DNA of 64,000 nt from a virus. This document shows positions 39,153 to 47,910 of this stretch, piece after piece; the first letter of the stretch is position 1, and each line of letters starts with the position of its first letter. The position numbers and the translations under genes are program-made. The stretch lies in the IMG/VR virus record IMGVR_UViG_3300036818_000070, positions 1-64,000 of that record. One strand, written 5' to 3'. A model generated the notes under the pieces. The model did not search any database. It was not told the origin of the DNA and saw nothing but the letters and a program-made list of their open reading frames with translations.

Positions 39153-39690
39153 GCGTCGCCAGAACGAGCGCCGCTGGGTCGATCGACCCGGCGAAAGCGC
39201 CCAGCTTCGTGCCACGGTCGCGCAGCACATCCAGGACCTGCGCGAAGCCGGAGACGATGACCTCGCGGCGCTGATCGAGGCGGTCGCGGTCGAGTACCGC
39301 TACTACGCGAAGCGCAATTGGGCGAAGGTGCGACAGATCGGGACCAAGGCTAGCCGCTTCATGATCGCGGCCGGGGTCGTCCTGTGCTTCTACATCGCAT
39401 TCGAGGCCGGTCTCGCCGTCGAGGAGCTGCACTTGTCACACCAGACACGTCACACGCAGCAGCAGATTCAGCAGAGTCGCTACGCCAATGCGGTCGATTC
39501 ATGCCGAACAGACGACACCCGCAACGCGGACTTCGTCAAGTTGCTTCAGCACTACACGACGCCCGCCCAGCGGCAGGCCAAGAACTACACCGAGGTCTTG
39601 CTGTTCGTGGACGCGCTGGTGCCAGTCCACGGCAATTGCGTCGCCTTTGCGCGCGGCCAGGTGGCGCTACCCGCCGGTCCACGCAACTGA
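39094..39690 (+). CDS. Single-pass membrane protein of the lysis region
   Basis: 198 residues from ATG 39094 (GGAGC 4 bases upstream); ATG 39139 is an alternative. One hydrophobic helix near 90-107 (FMIAAGVVLCFYIAFEAGLA) separates a charged N-terminal half from an outer helical half with two cysteines. Topology resembles a spanin-like or holin-accessory protein, but the function is open. Confidence 0.55.
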   Translation: MTLRGASSEREGVTIMSDAERRQNERRWVDRPGESAQLRATVAQHIQDLREAGDDDLAALIEAVAVEYRYYAKRNWAKVRQIGTKASRFMIAAGVVLCFYIAFEAGLAVEELHLSHQTRHTQQQIQQSRYANAVDSCRTDDTRNADFVKLLQHYTTPAQRQAKNYTEVLLFVDALVPVHGNCVAFARGQVALPAGPRN

Positions 39691-39710
39691 AGTCCGTCTG
39701 TAGGCTGCTG

Positions 39711-39716
39711 TACGAT
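39711..39716 (+). promoter_or_regulatory. -10 element, TACGAT
   Basis: TACGAT lies 8 bases before the ATG of the 39725 gene, and CTGAAG lies 18 bases further upstream. Same geometry as the element at 37468. Confidence 0.4.
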
Positions 39717-39724
39717 GCCACAGC

Positions 39725-40099
39725 ATGGCCCCCTTGACGACCGACCGACTGGCCGAAGCGTTGCAGCTCGCCCGCGACTTGCTCGACCAGGACTCGGCGC
39801 ACTACGAGCGCGGCCGGTTCGGCTTCGAGCTGGCCGCGGGCTGGCGGCTGGCGATTTCCCCGGACGATGCGGAAAGGCTTCGCGTCGAGGTTGTTTCCGG
39901 GGCGCAGACCTGCGGTACGATGTGGACCCGCGCGACCGATCATGAGCGACTGGCGGAGCTTGTGACGACTGCGCGAGATGAGGCACTAGCCCTCGAAAGG
40001 GATGATGATGCGGAAGGCACCTTGGTATCTGTGGGTCATCGTCGCCTGCGCGGCGGTCTGCTTGAGCCTATTCGGGCTCGGGCTCGCGGACGTCGGTAG
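39725..40099 (+). CDS. Hypothetical protein, 124 aa
   Basis: ATG 39725 lacks a ribosome site but has a -10-like element just upstream. Helical N-terminus, then strands (FGFELAAGWRLAIS). Its last 98 bases overlap the endolysin start in another frame, so the true end product may be read together with that region. Function unknown. Confidence 0.5.
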   Translation: MAPLTTDRLAEALQLARDLLDQDSAHYERGRFGFELAAGWRLAISPDDAERLRVEVVSGAQTCGTMWTRATDHERLAELVTTARDEALALERDDDAEGTLVSVGHRRLRGGLLEPIRARARGRR

Positions 40100-41180
40100 C
40101 ACCACCACCACCGTCACGAGGACGGTTACAACACCGTCGCGAACATCCACGACGGCGGCAGCGCAGCTCAAGGCACAAGCCGTGGCGCCGTGCGGCGCGA
40201 ACGACAAGGGCTCGATGGGCGGTTGTGCGCCGAGGACATTTTCCGGCGCGATCACGCAGCCCGCTGGCGTCCTGTTCTGTGACCGCAGCAACAACAACAC
40301 GCTTCAGTCAGGCGCCGCCCTCAAGGCCGAGGGCTGCCACGGGTTGATAGCCAAGGCGAACCAGGGCTCCTGGGACGACCCGACGACGGCCTCGTGGATA
40401 AACAACGCGCGGTCGGTCGGGCTCGCTGTCGGCGTCTACGACTTCGATGCCGACTACACGGTCGCGGAGGCGAAGGTGTTCGCTTCCGCCGCGCGTGCCG
40501 TCGCCATCACGCCGACGGCACGTAACACCTTCCTGCTCATTCTCGACGTCGAGTGGGGCTCGTTCAACTACACCGGCCTCAAGGCGCAGATCCACTACCT
40601 CGTGGGGCTCGGCTACCGGGTCGGCATCTACACGGGGGAGTGGTACTGGACGCCGCACGCTGGCGACATCTGGCCGACGAACACCTACGGCTGGCTCTCT
40701 GGCTACCCGGTCGCAGTGACGATCACCGGCATGCCGACGAACCTCTATGTCATGCACCAATACACCAGCTCGCCGCTCGACCAGTCGGTGTACTTCGGGT
40801 CCCTGGCGCAGTTCGAGGCGTTCGTGAACAACGCCCCCGTCCCGGTCAAGACGACCACCGCGACGACGGCGACCAAGACCTCGACCACGCCGACGAAGAG
40901 GCGCAACCCCAAGGTCAAGCCGAAGCCCACAATGCGCCTGGCCATCGTCGTTGGACGCTACCCGCACAAATCTGAGGTGCGCGTCCGGGCGGGATACGAC
41001 CGCCGGGGACTCGGCGACGGCTGGTGGGAATACGTACCGAACCGGAGCGCCGCCAAGGGGGCAACTCTCGTTGGCCGGTACGGGCGCAAATCGCAAGTGC
41101 CGGTCCGACGCGGTTCCACGCGCCGGGGACTCGGCGATGGCTGGTGGGAATACGTCAAGACCAAGGAGACGACGAAGTGA
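40002..41180 (+). CDS. GH25-type endolysin with signal anchor and C-terminal repeats
   Basis: 392 residues; three in-frame ATG codons at 40002, 40005 and 40008, with AAAGG in front. Residues 8-30 are a hydrophobic signal or anchor helix, followed by a Thr-rich linker. The catalytic part (about 85-280) has FCDRSNNN in the place of the usual D-x-S-x-x-Q start, KANQG, and LDVEWGSF (about 180) with the catalytic acid, ending in HQYTSSPLDQ, as in GH25 lysozymes. After a second Thr/Lys/Pro linker come two 40-residue repeats ending DGWWEYV, probably wall-binding. It cuts the glycan chain of peptidoglycan; the N-terminal anchor suggests export independent of a holin pore. Confidence 0.75.
   Translation: MMMRKAPWYLWVIVACAAVCLSLFGLGLADVGSTTTTVTRTVTTPSRTSTTAAAQLKAQAVAPCGANDKGSMGGCAPRTFSGAITQPAGVLFCDRSNNNTLQSGAALKAEGCHGLIAKANQGSWDDPTTASWINNARSVGLAVGVYDFDADYTVAEAKVFASAARAVAITPTARNTFLLILDVEWGSFNYTGLKAQIHYLVGLGYRVGIYTGEWYWTPHAGDIWPTNTYGWLSGYPVAVTITGMPTNLYVMHQYTSSPLDQSVYFGSLAQFEAFVNNAPVPVKTTTATTATKTSTTPTKRRNPKVKPKPTMRLAIVVGRYPHKSEVRVRAGYDRRGLGDGWWEYVPNRSAAKGATLVGRYGRKSQVPVRRGSTRRGLGDGWWEYVKTKETTK
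41001..41155 (+). repeat. 120-bp-period repeat in the endolysin C-terminus
   Basis: Bases 41001-41035 and 41121-41155 differ at one position. They encode the repeated RRGLGDGWWEYV ends of two 40-residue modules. Confidence 0.9.
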
Positions 41181-42097
41181 GCGCCACCCAGGAACATCCC
41201 CATTTCGCGCGGATGAGGTACGAGGCCGAGCATCAGGGCCACTTCTTCGCCACGCAGCAGCACGCCGACCTCATCAAGCTCGTGCGCGCCGTCAACGCAC
41301 CCAGGCGCGTGCTCACGGCCGAGGAGCATCAGGTCCACCAGCCGAAGCTCGACCTGCGCAGCTACCTCGTTGGCGACAACGAGGCGCCCGCCTCCATCTC
41401 GCGCGTGCTGCCACCGTTCGGGGACGCGTGGCTGAACGACACGCTCGGCGACTGCGGGGAGGCGATGGCTCTCAACGGCATCCAGACCTTCCACTCGGCC
41501 GCTGGTACGGCGATTCCGCCCTTCGCCAACGCGGACGCCGAAACCCTCTATGAGCAGGTCGGGGGTTACGACCCGACCGCCCCGCTCGTGGACGGGCAGA
41601 ACCCCACCGACCAGGGCACCGACAACAACGTGCTCGTGGCGAAGTGGAAGAACCCAGGCGTGTCGTGCAAGGCCGACGGCAGCCGCCACCAGATCGCCGC
41701 CTCGCTGTTCATCGACCCAGCCGACACCAACCTGACCAAGCTGGCCATCTGGGAGTTCGTCGTCAACTTCCGTGCCTACGCGTTGCCGATCACGGCCGAG
41801 ACGCAGCAGGGCCAGTGGAGCGTCGAGGGCGACGGCCAGACCGGCGACTCAGCGCCCGGCTCATACGGCTACCACGACATCGCCCAGCAGGAATATGACG
41901 CGGCGGCCATACACATCAAGACGTGGGGCCTGCCGTGGCTGGTGGACTGGGACTTCGACACGACGTACGAGGTCCAGGGCTTCGTGGTCGTGACACGGGA
42001 GCAGCTCAGCCTGAAGGGCGTGAGCCCCGCGGGCGTTGACTGGACCGCGCTCAACGCGGACATCGCAAAGCTGCCCTCCAGCAATAGCAGCAACTAA
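41177..42097 (+). CDS. Papain/C39-like cysteine peptidase-fold protein
   Basis: 306 residues from GTG 41177, overlapping the endolysin stop (GTGA) with AAGGAG upstream. NDTLGDCGEAMALNGIQ places a Cys at the head of a helix, as in papain-fold enzymes. Later, SYGYHDIAQQEYD, then IKTWGLPWLVDWDF supplies a His and the TWG motif typical of C1/C39 peptidases (GxHA...W-G). It follows the endolysin directly, so it may cleave wall peptides or act as an accessory lysin. No signal peptide is visible. Confidence 0.55.
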   Translation: MSATQEHPHFARMRYEAEHQGHFFATQQHADLIKLVRAVNAPRRVLTAEEHQVHQPKLDLRSYLVGDNEAPASISRVLPPFGDAWLNDTLGDCGEAMALNGIQTFHSAAGTAIPPFANADAETLYEQVGGYDPTAPLVDGQNPTDQGTDNNVLVAKWKNPGVSCKADGSRHQIAASLFIDPADTNLTKLAIWEFVVNFRAYALPITAETQQGQWSVEGDGQTGDSAPGSYGYHDIAQQEYDAAAIHIKTWGLPWLVDWDFDTTYEVQGFVVVTREQLSLKGVSPAGVDWTALNADIAKLPSSNSSN

Positions 42098-42134
42098 AAA
42101 CCGTCCTCGCAAGGACAAAGGAGTCAGGAGTCAC

Positions 42135-42707
42135 ATGGACGTCAAGTCTGAGGTCGCGACGGTGGAAGCAGCCGTCAAGCCGACCTTCACTCAAGTAGAG
42201 AAGTTCGTTGCGGCGTTCTCGCCGCTCATCGCCGTGCTCGTCGGCTATGTCGCCACGCTGGTCGCCAAGGACTTCCCTGGCGTCAGCATCAACCAGGACG
42301 AGCTGATCTGGGTGTTTATCGTGGCGTTCGCCGGAGTGGTGCTGCTCGTCATCCGCTGGCTGGAGGCGAAGCACAGGGCGATCTTGTCCGACATTCAGAC
42401 CGCCGCGCTGGCGCCAGTGCATTTCGCGGAGGGAATACTCGGCGATGTCACGTCGCCATTGACCGAGGCCGCTGTGGTCTCGCTCATCAAGAAGGAGCTG
42501 GAGTCACATTCCAGCGAGATCGACGCGATCATCACCGACCTGGAGAAGCAGCTCCCTACCCAGGTCGTGCAGGTGCTTCAGAACCTGCTGAAGGACGTCA
42601 ATCTCGGCGATCTGCTCAGCGGCAAGGTGAACCTCGGAGACCTCCTGGCTGCCAAGATTACCCCGGCACCGGTCGCCCCGGTTGCTGCACCCGTCACCCA
42701 GTCGTAA
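42135..42707 (+). CDS. Membrane protein with tail repeats, holin candidate
   Basis: 190 residues; GGAGTCAGGAG precedes ATG 42135. Helices at about 28-48 (FSPLIAVLVGYVATLVAKDF) and 60-77 (IWVFIVAFAGVVLLVIRW) are followed by a long soluble C-terminus with a NLGDLL repeat and a Pro/Val/Ala-rich end. Two spans plus a charged tail and the place after the lysins fit a holin. Confidence 0.6.
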   Translation: MDVKSEVATVEAAVKPTFTQVEKFVAAFSPLIAVLVGYVATLVAKDFPGVSINQDELIWVFIVAFAGVVLLVIRWLEAKHRAILSDIQTAALAPVHFAEGILGDVTSPLTEAAVVSLIKKELESHSSEIDAIITDLEKQLPTQVVQVLQNLLKDVNLGDLLSGKVNLGDLLAAKITPAPVAPVAAPVTQS

Positions 42708-42712
42708 GGGGC

Positions 42713-43126
42713 ATGGCGCCCGGTATTCGCACGGAGTGGCACTTGGCTGAGCTAGTGACAACCGGAGACCCGTTCGAGGGCACCGCCTACTCGGGCGTCG
42801 AGATTCGTCTCGACGGCTCGGTGGCGGAGCTGTCGATCAACCTCCAGCGCCTGCTCGACCAGGAGGAGGGCCTGTTCAAGTTCGGGCTCACGTGCGACCT
42901 GAAAGACGCTGGGCAGGACTGCCGCTCCTGCCCGATGGCCACGGTCAACCCAGACGAGCGTCGGTCGGCGCTGTGTCGTCTCGGGAAGGACCAGTGCGCC
43001 CTGTCGGAGCGCATCGAGACGGTGCACGCTCCGCTGCAAGAGATCGGTGAACACGTCGGCGTGTTCATGGAGATGGGCCAGCTCGACGGCGAGTACGCCG
43101 AGCTGCTGGAGGCGGTGGGGCTCTGA
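42713..43126 (+). CDS. Cys-containing hypothetical protein
   Basis: 137 residues. CDLKDAGQDCRSCPMAT plus a later CRLGKDQC form a four- to five-cysteine cluster, probably zinc or iron-sulfur. The rest is acidic and helical. It sits at the boundary between lysis and packaging genes. Confidence 0.55.
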   Translation: MAPGIRTEWHLAELVTTGDPFEGTAYSGVEIRLDGSVAELSINLQRLLDQEEGLFKFGLTCDLKDAGQDCRSCPMATVNPDERRSALCRLGKDQCALSERIETVHAPLQEIGEHVGVFMEMGQLDGEYAELLEAVGL

Positions 43127-43296
43127 TGGACCCCATAGAGCAGCCCACCGCCACGGCTCCGCGTCCCGGCGGCCTGCCGCCATCCCCGGCTGCCCAGCGA
43201 GATCTCGCGCTGGCGCGACTCTTCACCGCGCTGGCTTCGCTGGCCAGCAAGGTGGAGAAGCTCGTTGATCGAGAGCTAACGGATGCTGGTCGCTGA
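43126..43296 (+). CDS. Small helical protein, 56 aa
   Basis: ATG 43126 overlaps the previous TGA. Pro-rich start, then one amphipathic helix (LALARLFTALASLASKVEKL). Function unknown. Confidence 0.5.
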   Translation: MDPIEQPTATAPRPGGLPPSPAAQRDLALARLFTALASLASKVEKLVDRELTDAGR

Positions 43297-43810
43297 GCGC
43301 GATCAGATCGAGGCGCTCGACTCCGGCGCTCTGTTCTCACCCTGCCGCCGCTACAGGTACCTCCTGTGGCGGCGGTGGGACGAGAGCTTGCCGACGATGG
43401 CGCTCATCGGCCTCAACCCGTCAACTGCCGACGAGCAGAAGGACGACCCCACCATCCGGCGCTGCATCGGCTACGCCAGGGACTGGGGCTTCGGCGCGCT
43501 GCACATGCTGAACATCTTCGCATGGCGCTCGACAATGCCGAGCGTGCTGAGACAGCAGGGAGGCGCAGCGGTGGGGCCGCGCAACAACGAGTACATCGCC
43601 GAGGTCGTGGGCAACGCCCACACCACGGTCTGCGCCCGGGGGACGCACGGAGCGCTTCGTGGGCGCAGCGTGGAAGTACGGAAGCTCCTCGCTTCCCTTG
43701 GGGTAGTGCCGGTGGTTCTGAAGCTGACGAAGGACGGCTACCCCAGCCATCCGCTGTACCTGCCTAAGAACCTGACGCCGGTCGCATGGCCGTACCCTCG
43801 TGGCCTCTGA
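43283..43810 (+). CDS. DUF1643 protein
   Basis: 175 residues. CRRYRYLLWRRWD, then IGLNPSTADEQKDDPTIRRC, then FAWRST and GYPSHPLYLP are the conserved blocks of DUF1643, a widespread bacterial and phage family of unknown biochemical role. Length fits the family. Confidence 0.8.
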   Translation: MLVAERDQIEALDSGALFSPCRRYRYLLWRRWDESLPTMALIGLNPSTADEQKDDPTIRRCIGYARDWGFGALHMLNIFAWRSTMPSVLRQQGGAAVGPRNNEYIAEVVGNAHTTVCARGTHGALRGRSVEVRKLLASLGVVPVVLKLTKDGYPSHPLYLPKNLTPVAWPYPRGL

Positions 43811-44243
43811 GCGCCAGCCACGCCATCAGGTGACGACCCGCTATCTCCGCGTGCCAGCGGAAGACTGGGCGGCCGTGCGCCAGGGCATCAAGACCGAGTT
43901 CCGCACGCGACCCCGCGAGGGCGTGCTCACCAAATGTAACGTGCCAACTCCAGTCGTGGCGTACGCGACACGGCGGGTCGCCGGGGCGACGCCGACCGCG
44001 CTCATGGTGCTGGAAGAGCGCCGCTACGAGCCACTGTTCTATCTGGCCGATGATGCCGACGGATTGGCGCGCGAAGGCTTCCCGACCTATGACCACTTTC
44101 GTCGCTACTGGCGCAAGCGAACGGGTGACAGCTACAGGCCGACGGCGCGGGTGTACGTCTGGCGCGTCCGGCCGTGGCGTGCCGGTGATGGCCACGCCTT
44201 CGGCGCCTCGCTGCTCCACGAACTCTACGGGGAGCATCTATGA
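43800..44243 (+). CDS. ASCH-like phage protein
   Basis: 147 residues. VTTRYLRVPAEDWAAVRQGI at the start, then LMVLEERRYEPLFYLADDAD, then REGFPTYDHFRRYWRKR form the arrangement of ASCH/PUA-like proteins (EGF...F...W). It may bind RNA or a nucleotide. The last bases overlap the HNH gene. Confidence 0.5.
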   Translation: MASERQPRHQVTTRYLRVPAEDWAAVRQGIKTEFRTRPREGVLTKCNVPTPVVAYATRRVAGATPTALMVLEERRYEPLFYLADDADGLAREGFPTYDHFRRYWRKRTGDSYRPTARVYVWRVRPWRAGDGHAFGASLLHELYGEHL

Positions 44244-44644
44244 CCGGCGTGCCGATCATCAGCAACCCGCAGAGCTTCTGGGAAGAGGCCCGATACCAGG
44301 CCGTCTGCGCCGTCTGTGAACGCGCTGGGCCATTCCACGCCCACCATGTGGTGTCCAAGAGCTGGCTGACGCAACGCGGGCTCCCTGAGTACGACACGCG
44401 CAACGCGCTTCGGCTTTGCTGCCACGACCCCAACAACTGTCACTTCAACTTCGAGTGGGGTGGCGTGGGCAAGGTCCAGGTGCTCGTCAGGCATCTCGTG
44501 CAGCTCAACCTCTGCTACGTGTTCGAGACGATGGGCGCGGGTCCCGGAATCGAGTTTCTGCGGCGCGAGTACCTGTACGAGGAGGGCACTGACGTGCGTT
44601 GGGAGCAGCACCTCACCAGCCGGTGCCCGTGGTGTCAGTCATGA
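44240..44644 (+). CDS. HNH endonuclease
   Basis: 134 residues. CAVC, then FHAHHVVSKSWL, then YDTRNALRLCCHDPNNCHFNFEWGG give Cys pairs, the catalytic HH, the Asn and the distal His of a zinc-HNH nuclease. Phages often place such a gene beside the terminase, where it nicks DNA during packaging. A further CPWC lies at the C-terminus. Confidence 0.8.
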   Translation: MTGVPIISNPQSFWEEARYQAVCAVCERAGPFHAHHVVSKSWLTQRGLPEYDTRNALRLCCHDPNNCHFNFEWGGVGKVQVLVRHLVQLNLCYVFETMGAGPGIEFLRREYLYEEGTDVRWEQHLTSRCPWCQS

Positions 44645-45297
44645 CCCAGATCGTGGACTACGCCGTCGAGCTGCCCGCTGGGGGCGTCCTGCACCTTCAG
44701 TCACCGGACGAGGTCGAGCTGTGGGAGACCTCACTCAAGCGGTACCGCGAGGAGTACCCGACGCTCATCAAGATGAACGATCTCATTACGCTGGGCAACC
44801 TGCTCCAGCAGCAGGTGGTGATCTTCAGGTGTCAGACCAACATCAACGGTATGGTGCCCGAGCTGGACGCGCAGAACGTGCCGACCGGCCGCTACCAGCG
44901 CCAGCAGATGACCGGCGCGGACCTGTCGGCCTATCAGCGAGCACTCACGGAGGCCGCCAAGGAGATGCGCAGCCTGGAGAAGTCGCTGGGCATTGACAAG
45001 GCGACGCGCGAGTCTGGGGGCGCTCACACCGTGGACAGCTACATCGCGACGCTCAAGCGCGCCGCTCATGCTCGCGGCATCCACATCGCAAAGCGCACAC
45101 TGGCCTACGAAGCGTTCGTGAACGACCTGCGCTGGCGCGTGCGCATGCTCTACCACTCTGACGCCGAGGACCGCGCCTACCACAACATCACACCGCGCAG
45201 CGTGCTCGACTTCGTCAATGATGAGCTGGTGAAGCTGGAGGACGTGGACAAGACGTTTGCGCATGAGAAGGGTCGCCTGTTCGTGGGCCAGCTATGA
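44641..45297 (+). CDS. Terminase small subunit candidate
   Basis: 218 residues from ATG 44641, overlapping the HNH stop. A mostly helical protein with YREEYPTLIKMNDLITLGNL and a long middle helix. Its identity rests on position, between the HNH gene and TerL, and on size; no diagnostic DNA-binding motif is clear. Confidence 0.4.
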   Translation: MTQIVDYAVELPAGGVLHLQSPDEVELWETSLKRYREEYPTLIKMNDLITLGNLLQQQVVIFRCQTNINGMVPELDAQNVPTGRYQRQQMTGADLSAYQRALTEAAKEMRSLEKSLGIDKATRESGGAHTVDSYIATLKRAAHARGIHIAKRTLAYEAFVNDLRWRVRMLYHSDAEDRAYHNITPRSVLDFVNDELVKLEDVDKTFAHEKGRLFVGQL

Positions 45298-45503
45298 GCC
45301 TCATCGCAGAGCTGTGCCGCGTCTTCAACGCCAGGCCGGAGGCGATCGGCTGCGCAATGCGCCACCGCCAGATCACCGTGGACGGCTACGTGATGCGTCC
45401 TGAGTACGACCGGCGCTGGTCGGAGCGACAGCTTCGCGGTCGCATGGCCGCGCTGAACTTCAACAAGGGCGGGACGAAACGGGAGGCGAGGCTTTATGGC
45501 TGA
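45294..45503 (+). CDS. Small S4-like basic protein
   Basis: 69 residues, ATGA overlap. ARPEAIGCAMRHRQITVDGY resembles the S4 RNA-binding loop (A..AI..G.V.VNG). Basic C-terminus. Function unknown. Confidence 0.5.
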   Translation: MSLIAELCRVFNARPEAIGCAMRHRQITVDGYVMRPEYDRRWSERQLRGRMAALNFNKGGTKREARLYG

Positions 45504-45981
45504 ACACAAGTCGAATGGTAATGACGTTCTGGGCGCGCAGATCATGGTCACGCCGGAGCGCGTGTGTTGCGCCGCCCACCTAGAGCCGCTGCGCTGGAAG
45601 TGGCCGGATGGCTTCGCAACCTTCTCGCTGGCGATGCTGCAACCGGCGCTCGCCTCGGACGGCCTCCAGCGTGCGGTGCGAGCCCTCGTGAGGCGGCCCG
45701 GCGGCAAGTTGCCAGTGGAGATGGTCAATCAGGTCTTCGAGAAGCGCCCGATGTGCTTCTACCTGACGCGCGATGAGCTGCGAGACGCGCTCGTGGAGAG
45801 CGGTGTCACTCGCAAGCAGCGCTGCGACGTGTGCGGTCACATCGAGCGTGGGGCACCGTGTCGCGTCAAGATGGCGCCCGGTTCGGCTGCGGAGTTCGCA
45901 GAGCAGACACTGTGCGTCAACTGCTGGCTGGATGCCGGGGAGCTGGCCCACCGAGAGTGGGACGCCCGTGGCCGCGGGTGA
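45496..45981 (+). CDS. Zinc-ribbon hypothetical protein
   Basis: 161 residues. The C-terminal part CDVCGHIERGAPCRVKM, then CVNCW forms a four-cysteine zinc ribbon; the N-terminus also has VCCAAH. It overlaps the terminase start by 14 bases. Confidence 0.55.
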   Translation: MAEHKSNGNDVLGAQIMVTPERVCCAAHLEPLRWKWPDGFATFSLAMLQPALASDGLQRAVRALVRRPGGKLPVEMVNQVFEKRPMCFYLTRDELRDALVESGVTRKQRCDVCGHIERGAPCRVKMAPGSAAEFAEQTLCVNCWLDAGELAHREWDARGRG

Positions 45982-47716
45982 GCTAGGAGTCATCGACGGC
46001 GCGCAGGAGATGCGCGCACTGGAAGGCTCGTGGCTATTCGATGAGGACGACTGGGCTCTGATCGCGCAGCTCCAGGACCCGATCTACATGGCCGAGCTGC
46101 TGTGGCAGGACCCGAAGAACAACGAGTACTCGGGCACCTATCACGTGCGCGATTACCAGTACCCGATGTTCCGGCCGACGACCAACTATGAGGGCTACCC
46201 GTGCGCCCGCGACGTCGGGAAGTCGGAGTCGATCAAGGCGAAGGCTGGCACGCACCCGTTCAAGCGAATGGGCGAGGACATGCTCATCACCGCGCCGGAG
46301 CTAATCCATCTTGAGGGCGTCACGCAGCAGGTCGAGCAGCGCCTCAGCGACACGCGGCTGACCAGCGACTTCCTGAAGAAGGAGAACGGCAAGACGGGCT
46401 TCACGCACAAGCCATTCCAGGTGGACTTCGCCGACGGCACGCGCATCGTCGGCCGCATACCAAAGCTCAACGGCACGGGCGTGAAAGGCCAGCACGTTCC
46501 CGACCTGCTCGTGGACGAGGGCCAGGACTACCCCGAGAACGGCTGGATTGAGGTCTTCCCGACCGTCATCAAGGACCACAAGGACGCCGACGGCAACTAC
46601 GACTTCACGTTCCACTTCTACGGCGTGCACAGCGGCGCTGGCGGCGGCCAGTTCGCGCAGCTATCAACCTCCGGTGCGTACAAGGTGACAGCGATCACGG
46701 CGCTGATGAAGCCCGGTTGGAACAAGCAGGAGAAGGAGGCCGCCAAGGCGATGTACGGCGGCTCCAACACTCCCGACTACCGGCGCAACATTCTCGGAGA
46801 GCGTGGCGCCAAGCTGTCACAGTTCTTCAGCACCGCGCGACTCATGGCCTGCATGGACCAGGACAAAGAGTCGCACTACAACACCGCGATCTTCAAGGAA
46901 CAGGAGTTCGAGGCCGAGCAGCTCGACACACTCATCGGGGCGGACGGCGACGTCGGCGACTTGCTCGACCTGCCGGAAGATCTCGGTCAGCAGGTCTTCT
47001 GCGGCATGGACGTCGGGCTCGTCACCGACCCGACTGTCATCACCGTGTGGGCGATCATGCGCCACGAAAGAAAGGCGCGGCTCGCGCTCGTCCGGATGAT
47101 TCACCTCTGGCGGTTCACCGAGAAGCAGATCAGGCAGGTCACGTACCGCATCGGACGCCAGTACGGACTGACGCTACGCAGCTTCGGGCAAGACATCACC
47201 GGCCTCGGCCTGCCGCTCTACCAGTCGATGGAAGCCGACGAGCAATGCCCGAAGCATCTCCGCGAGGTGTCACGCGGCTACGTCTTCAACGCCAAGGTTC
47301 CCGTCTCGGTTGACCCCAACTATGTCAGCGAGCAGGGCCAACAGATGGTCGATCAGTACGGGCATATCGTGCAGGTGGTCCGTGACAAGTGGACAGGCCA
47401 GGAGCGGCTCGTGGCGTTCATGTCGATGATCGAGGCCAGCACACGCTACCTCCGCAGCTTCGTGGATGAGACCTTCCTGCTGCTGCCGTTCCACGACAAG
47501 CTCATCCGTGACTTCCAGGGCGAAACAGAGCAGCGCGTTCGGGCGATGGCCGGGGTGCGCAAGAAGCCCAACGCGTTCCACATGCTCGACTCCGCGCGCG
47601 TCATGGCGATGGCCTACAAAGCGGGGGAGATGGAGGAGCAGGTTTACGCGCGCAAGGCCGGTCCGGTGATGGACAAGGCCGTGGACTTCAACATGGACGC
47701 GGTGGCGCTCGGATGA
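45968..47716 (+). CDS. terL: Terminase large subunit
   Basis: 582 residues from GTG 45968. ATPase: the P-loop-like ARDVGKSE near residues 80-86 (an atypical Walker A) and Walker B LLVDEGQD near 178-185. Nuclease: Asp in GMDVGLVTDPT (about 347), QDITGLGLP (about 408) and MLDSARVMAMAY (about 540), the three-acid RNase H-like pattern of large terminases. It pumps DNA into the prohead and cuts it. The length is typical. Coupled by overlap to the genes on both sides. Confidence 0.88.
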   Translation: MAAGELGVIDGAQEMRALEGSWLFDEDDWALIAQLQDPIYMAELLWQDPKNNEYSGTYHVRDYQYPMFRPTTNYEGYPCARDVGKSESIKAKAGTHPFKRMGEDMLITAPELIHLEGVTQQVEQRLSDTRLTSDFLKKENGKTGFTHKPFQVDFADGTRIVGRIPKLNGTGVKGQHVPDLLVDEGQDYPENGWIEVFPTVIKDHKDADGNYDFTFHFYGVHSGAGGGQFAQLSTSGAYKVTAITALMKPGWNKQEKEAAKAMYGGSNTPDYRRNILGERGAKLSQFFSTARLMACMDQDKESHYNTAIFKEQEFEAEQLDTLIGADGDVGDLLDLPEDLGQQVFCGMDVGLVTDPTVITVWAIMRHERKARLALVRMIHLWRFTEKQIRQVTYRIGRQYGLTLRSFGQDITGLGLPLYQSMEADEQCPKHLREVSRGYVFNAKVPVSVDPNYVSEQGQQMVDQYGHIVQVVRDKWTGQERLVAFMSMIEASTRYLRSFVDETFLLLPFHDKLIRDFQGETEQRVRAMAGVRKKPNAFHMLDSARVMAMAYKAGEMEEQVYARKAGPVMDKAVDFNMDAVALG

Positions 47717-47910
47717 GTAAGATTCGGCGTACGCAGTCGGCCGACAGGTCCCGGCGCCACGTTCCAACCTACACGCCGTCGCTGGCGAGCGGCCCGAAGC
47801 CCCGAGGTCATAGGCCGAGCATTGCGATTCGGATGGCACCGCTTGAGGGGCGGGTGCGGAAGGCGGAGGGGTTCGACTCCCCGCGTGGCGCCGGGGTCCG
47901 CCGTGGCTAA
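47713..47910 (+). CDS. Small basic protein
   Basis: 65 residues, ATGA overlap with the terminase stop. Arg/Lys/Pro-rich, with no fold evident. The DNA of its last third looks T-arm-like but no full tRNA can be folded. Confidence 0.5.
   Translation: MSKIRRTQSADRSRRHVPTYTPSLASGPKPRGHRPSIAIRMAPLEGRVRKAEGFDSPRGAGVRRG

Noticed and set aside
40308-41096. 262-codon minus-strand frame opposite the endolysin
   Set aside because: The plus strand carries GH25-like motifs and repeats; the opposite frame is compositional shadow.
47830-47892. T-arm-like AGGGG-TTCGACT-CCCCG and partial acceptor pairing, possible tRNA
   Set aside because: The T stem has a mismatch, the molecule would be about 58 nt, and no D or anticodon arm can be drawn; it lies inside overlapping coding frames.
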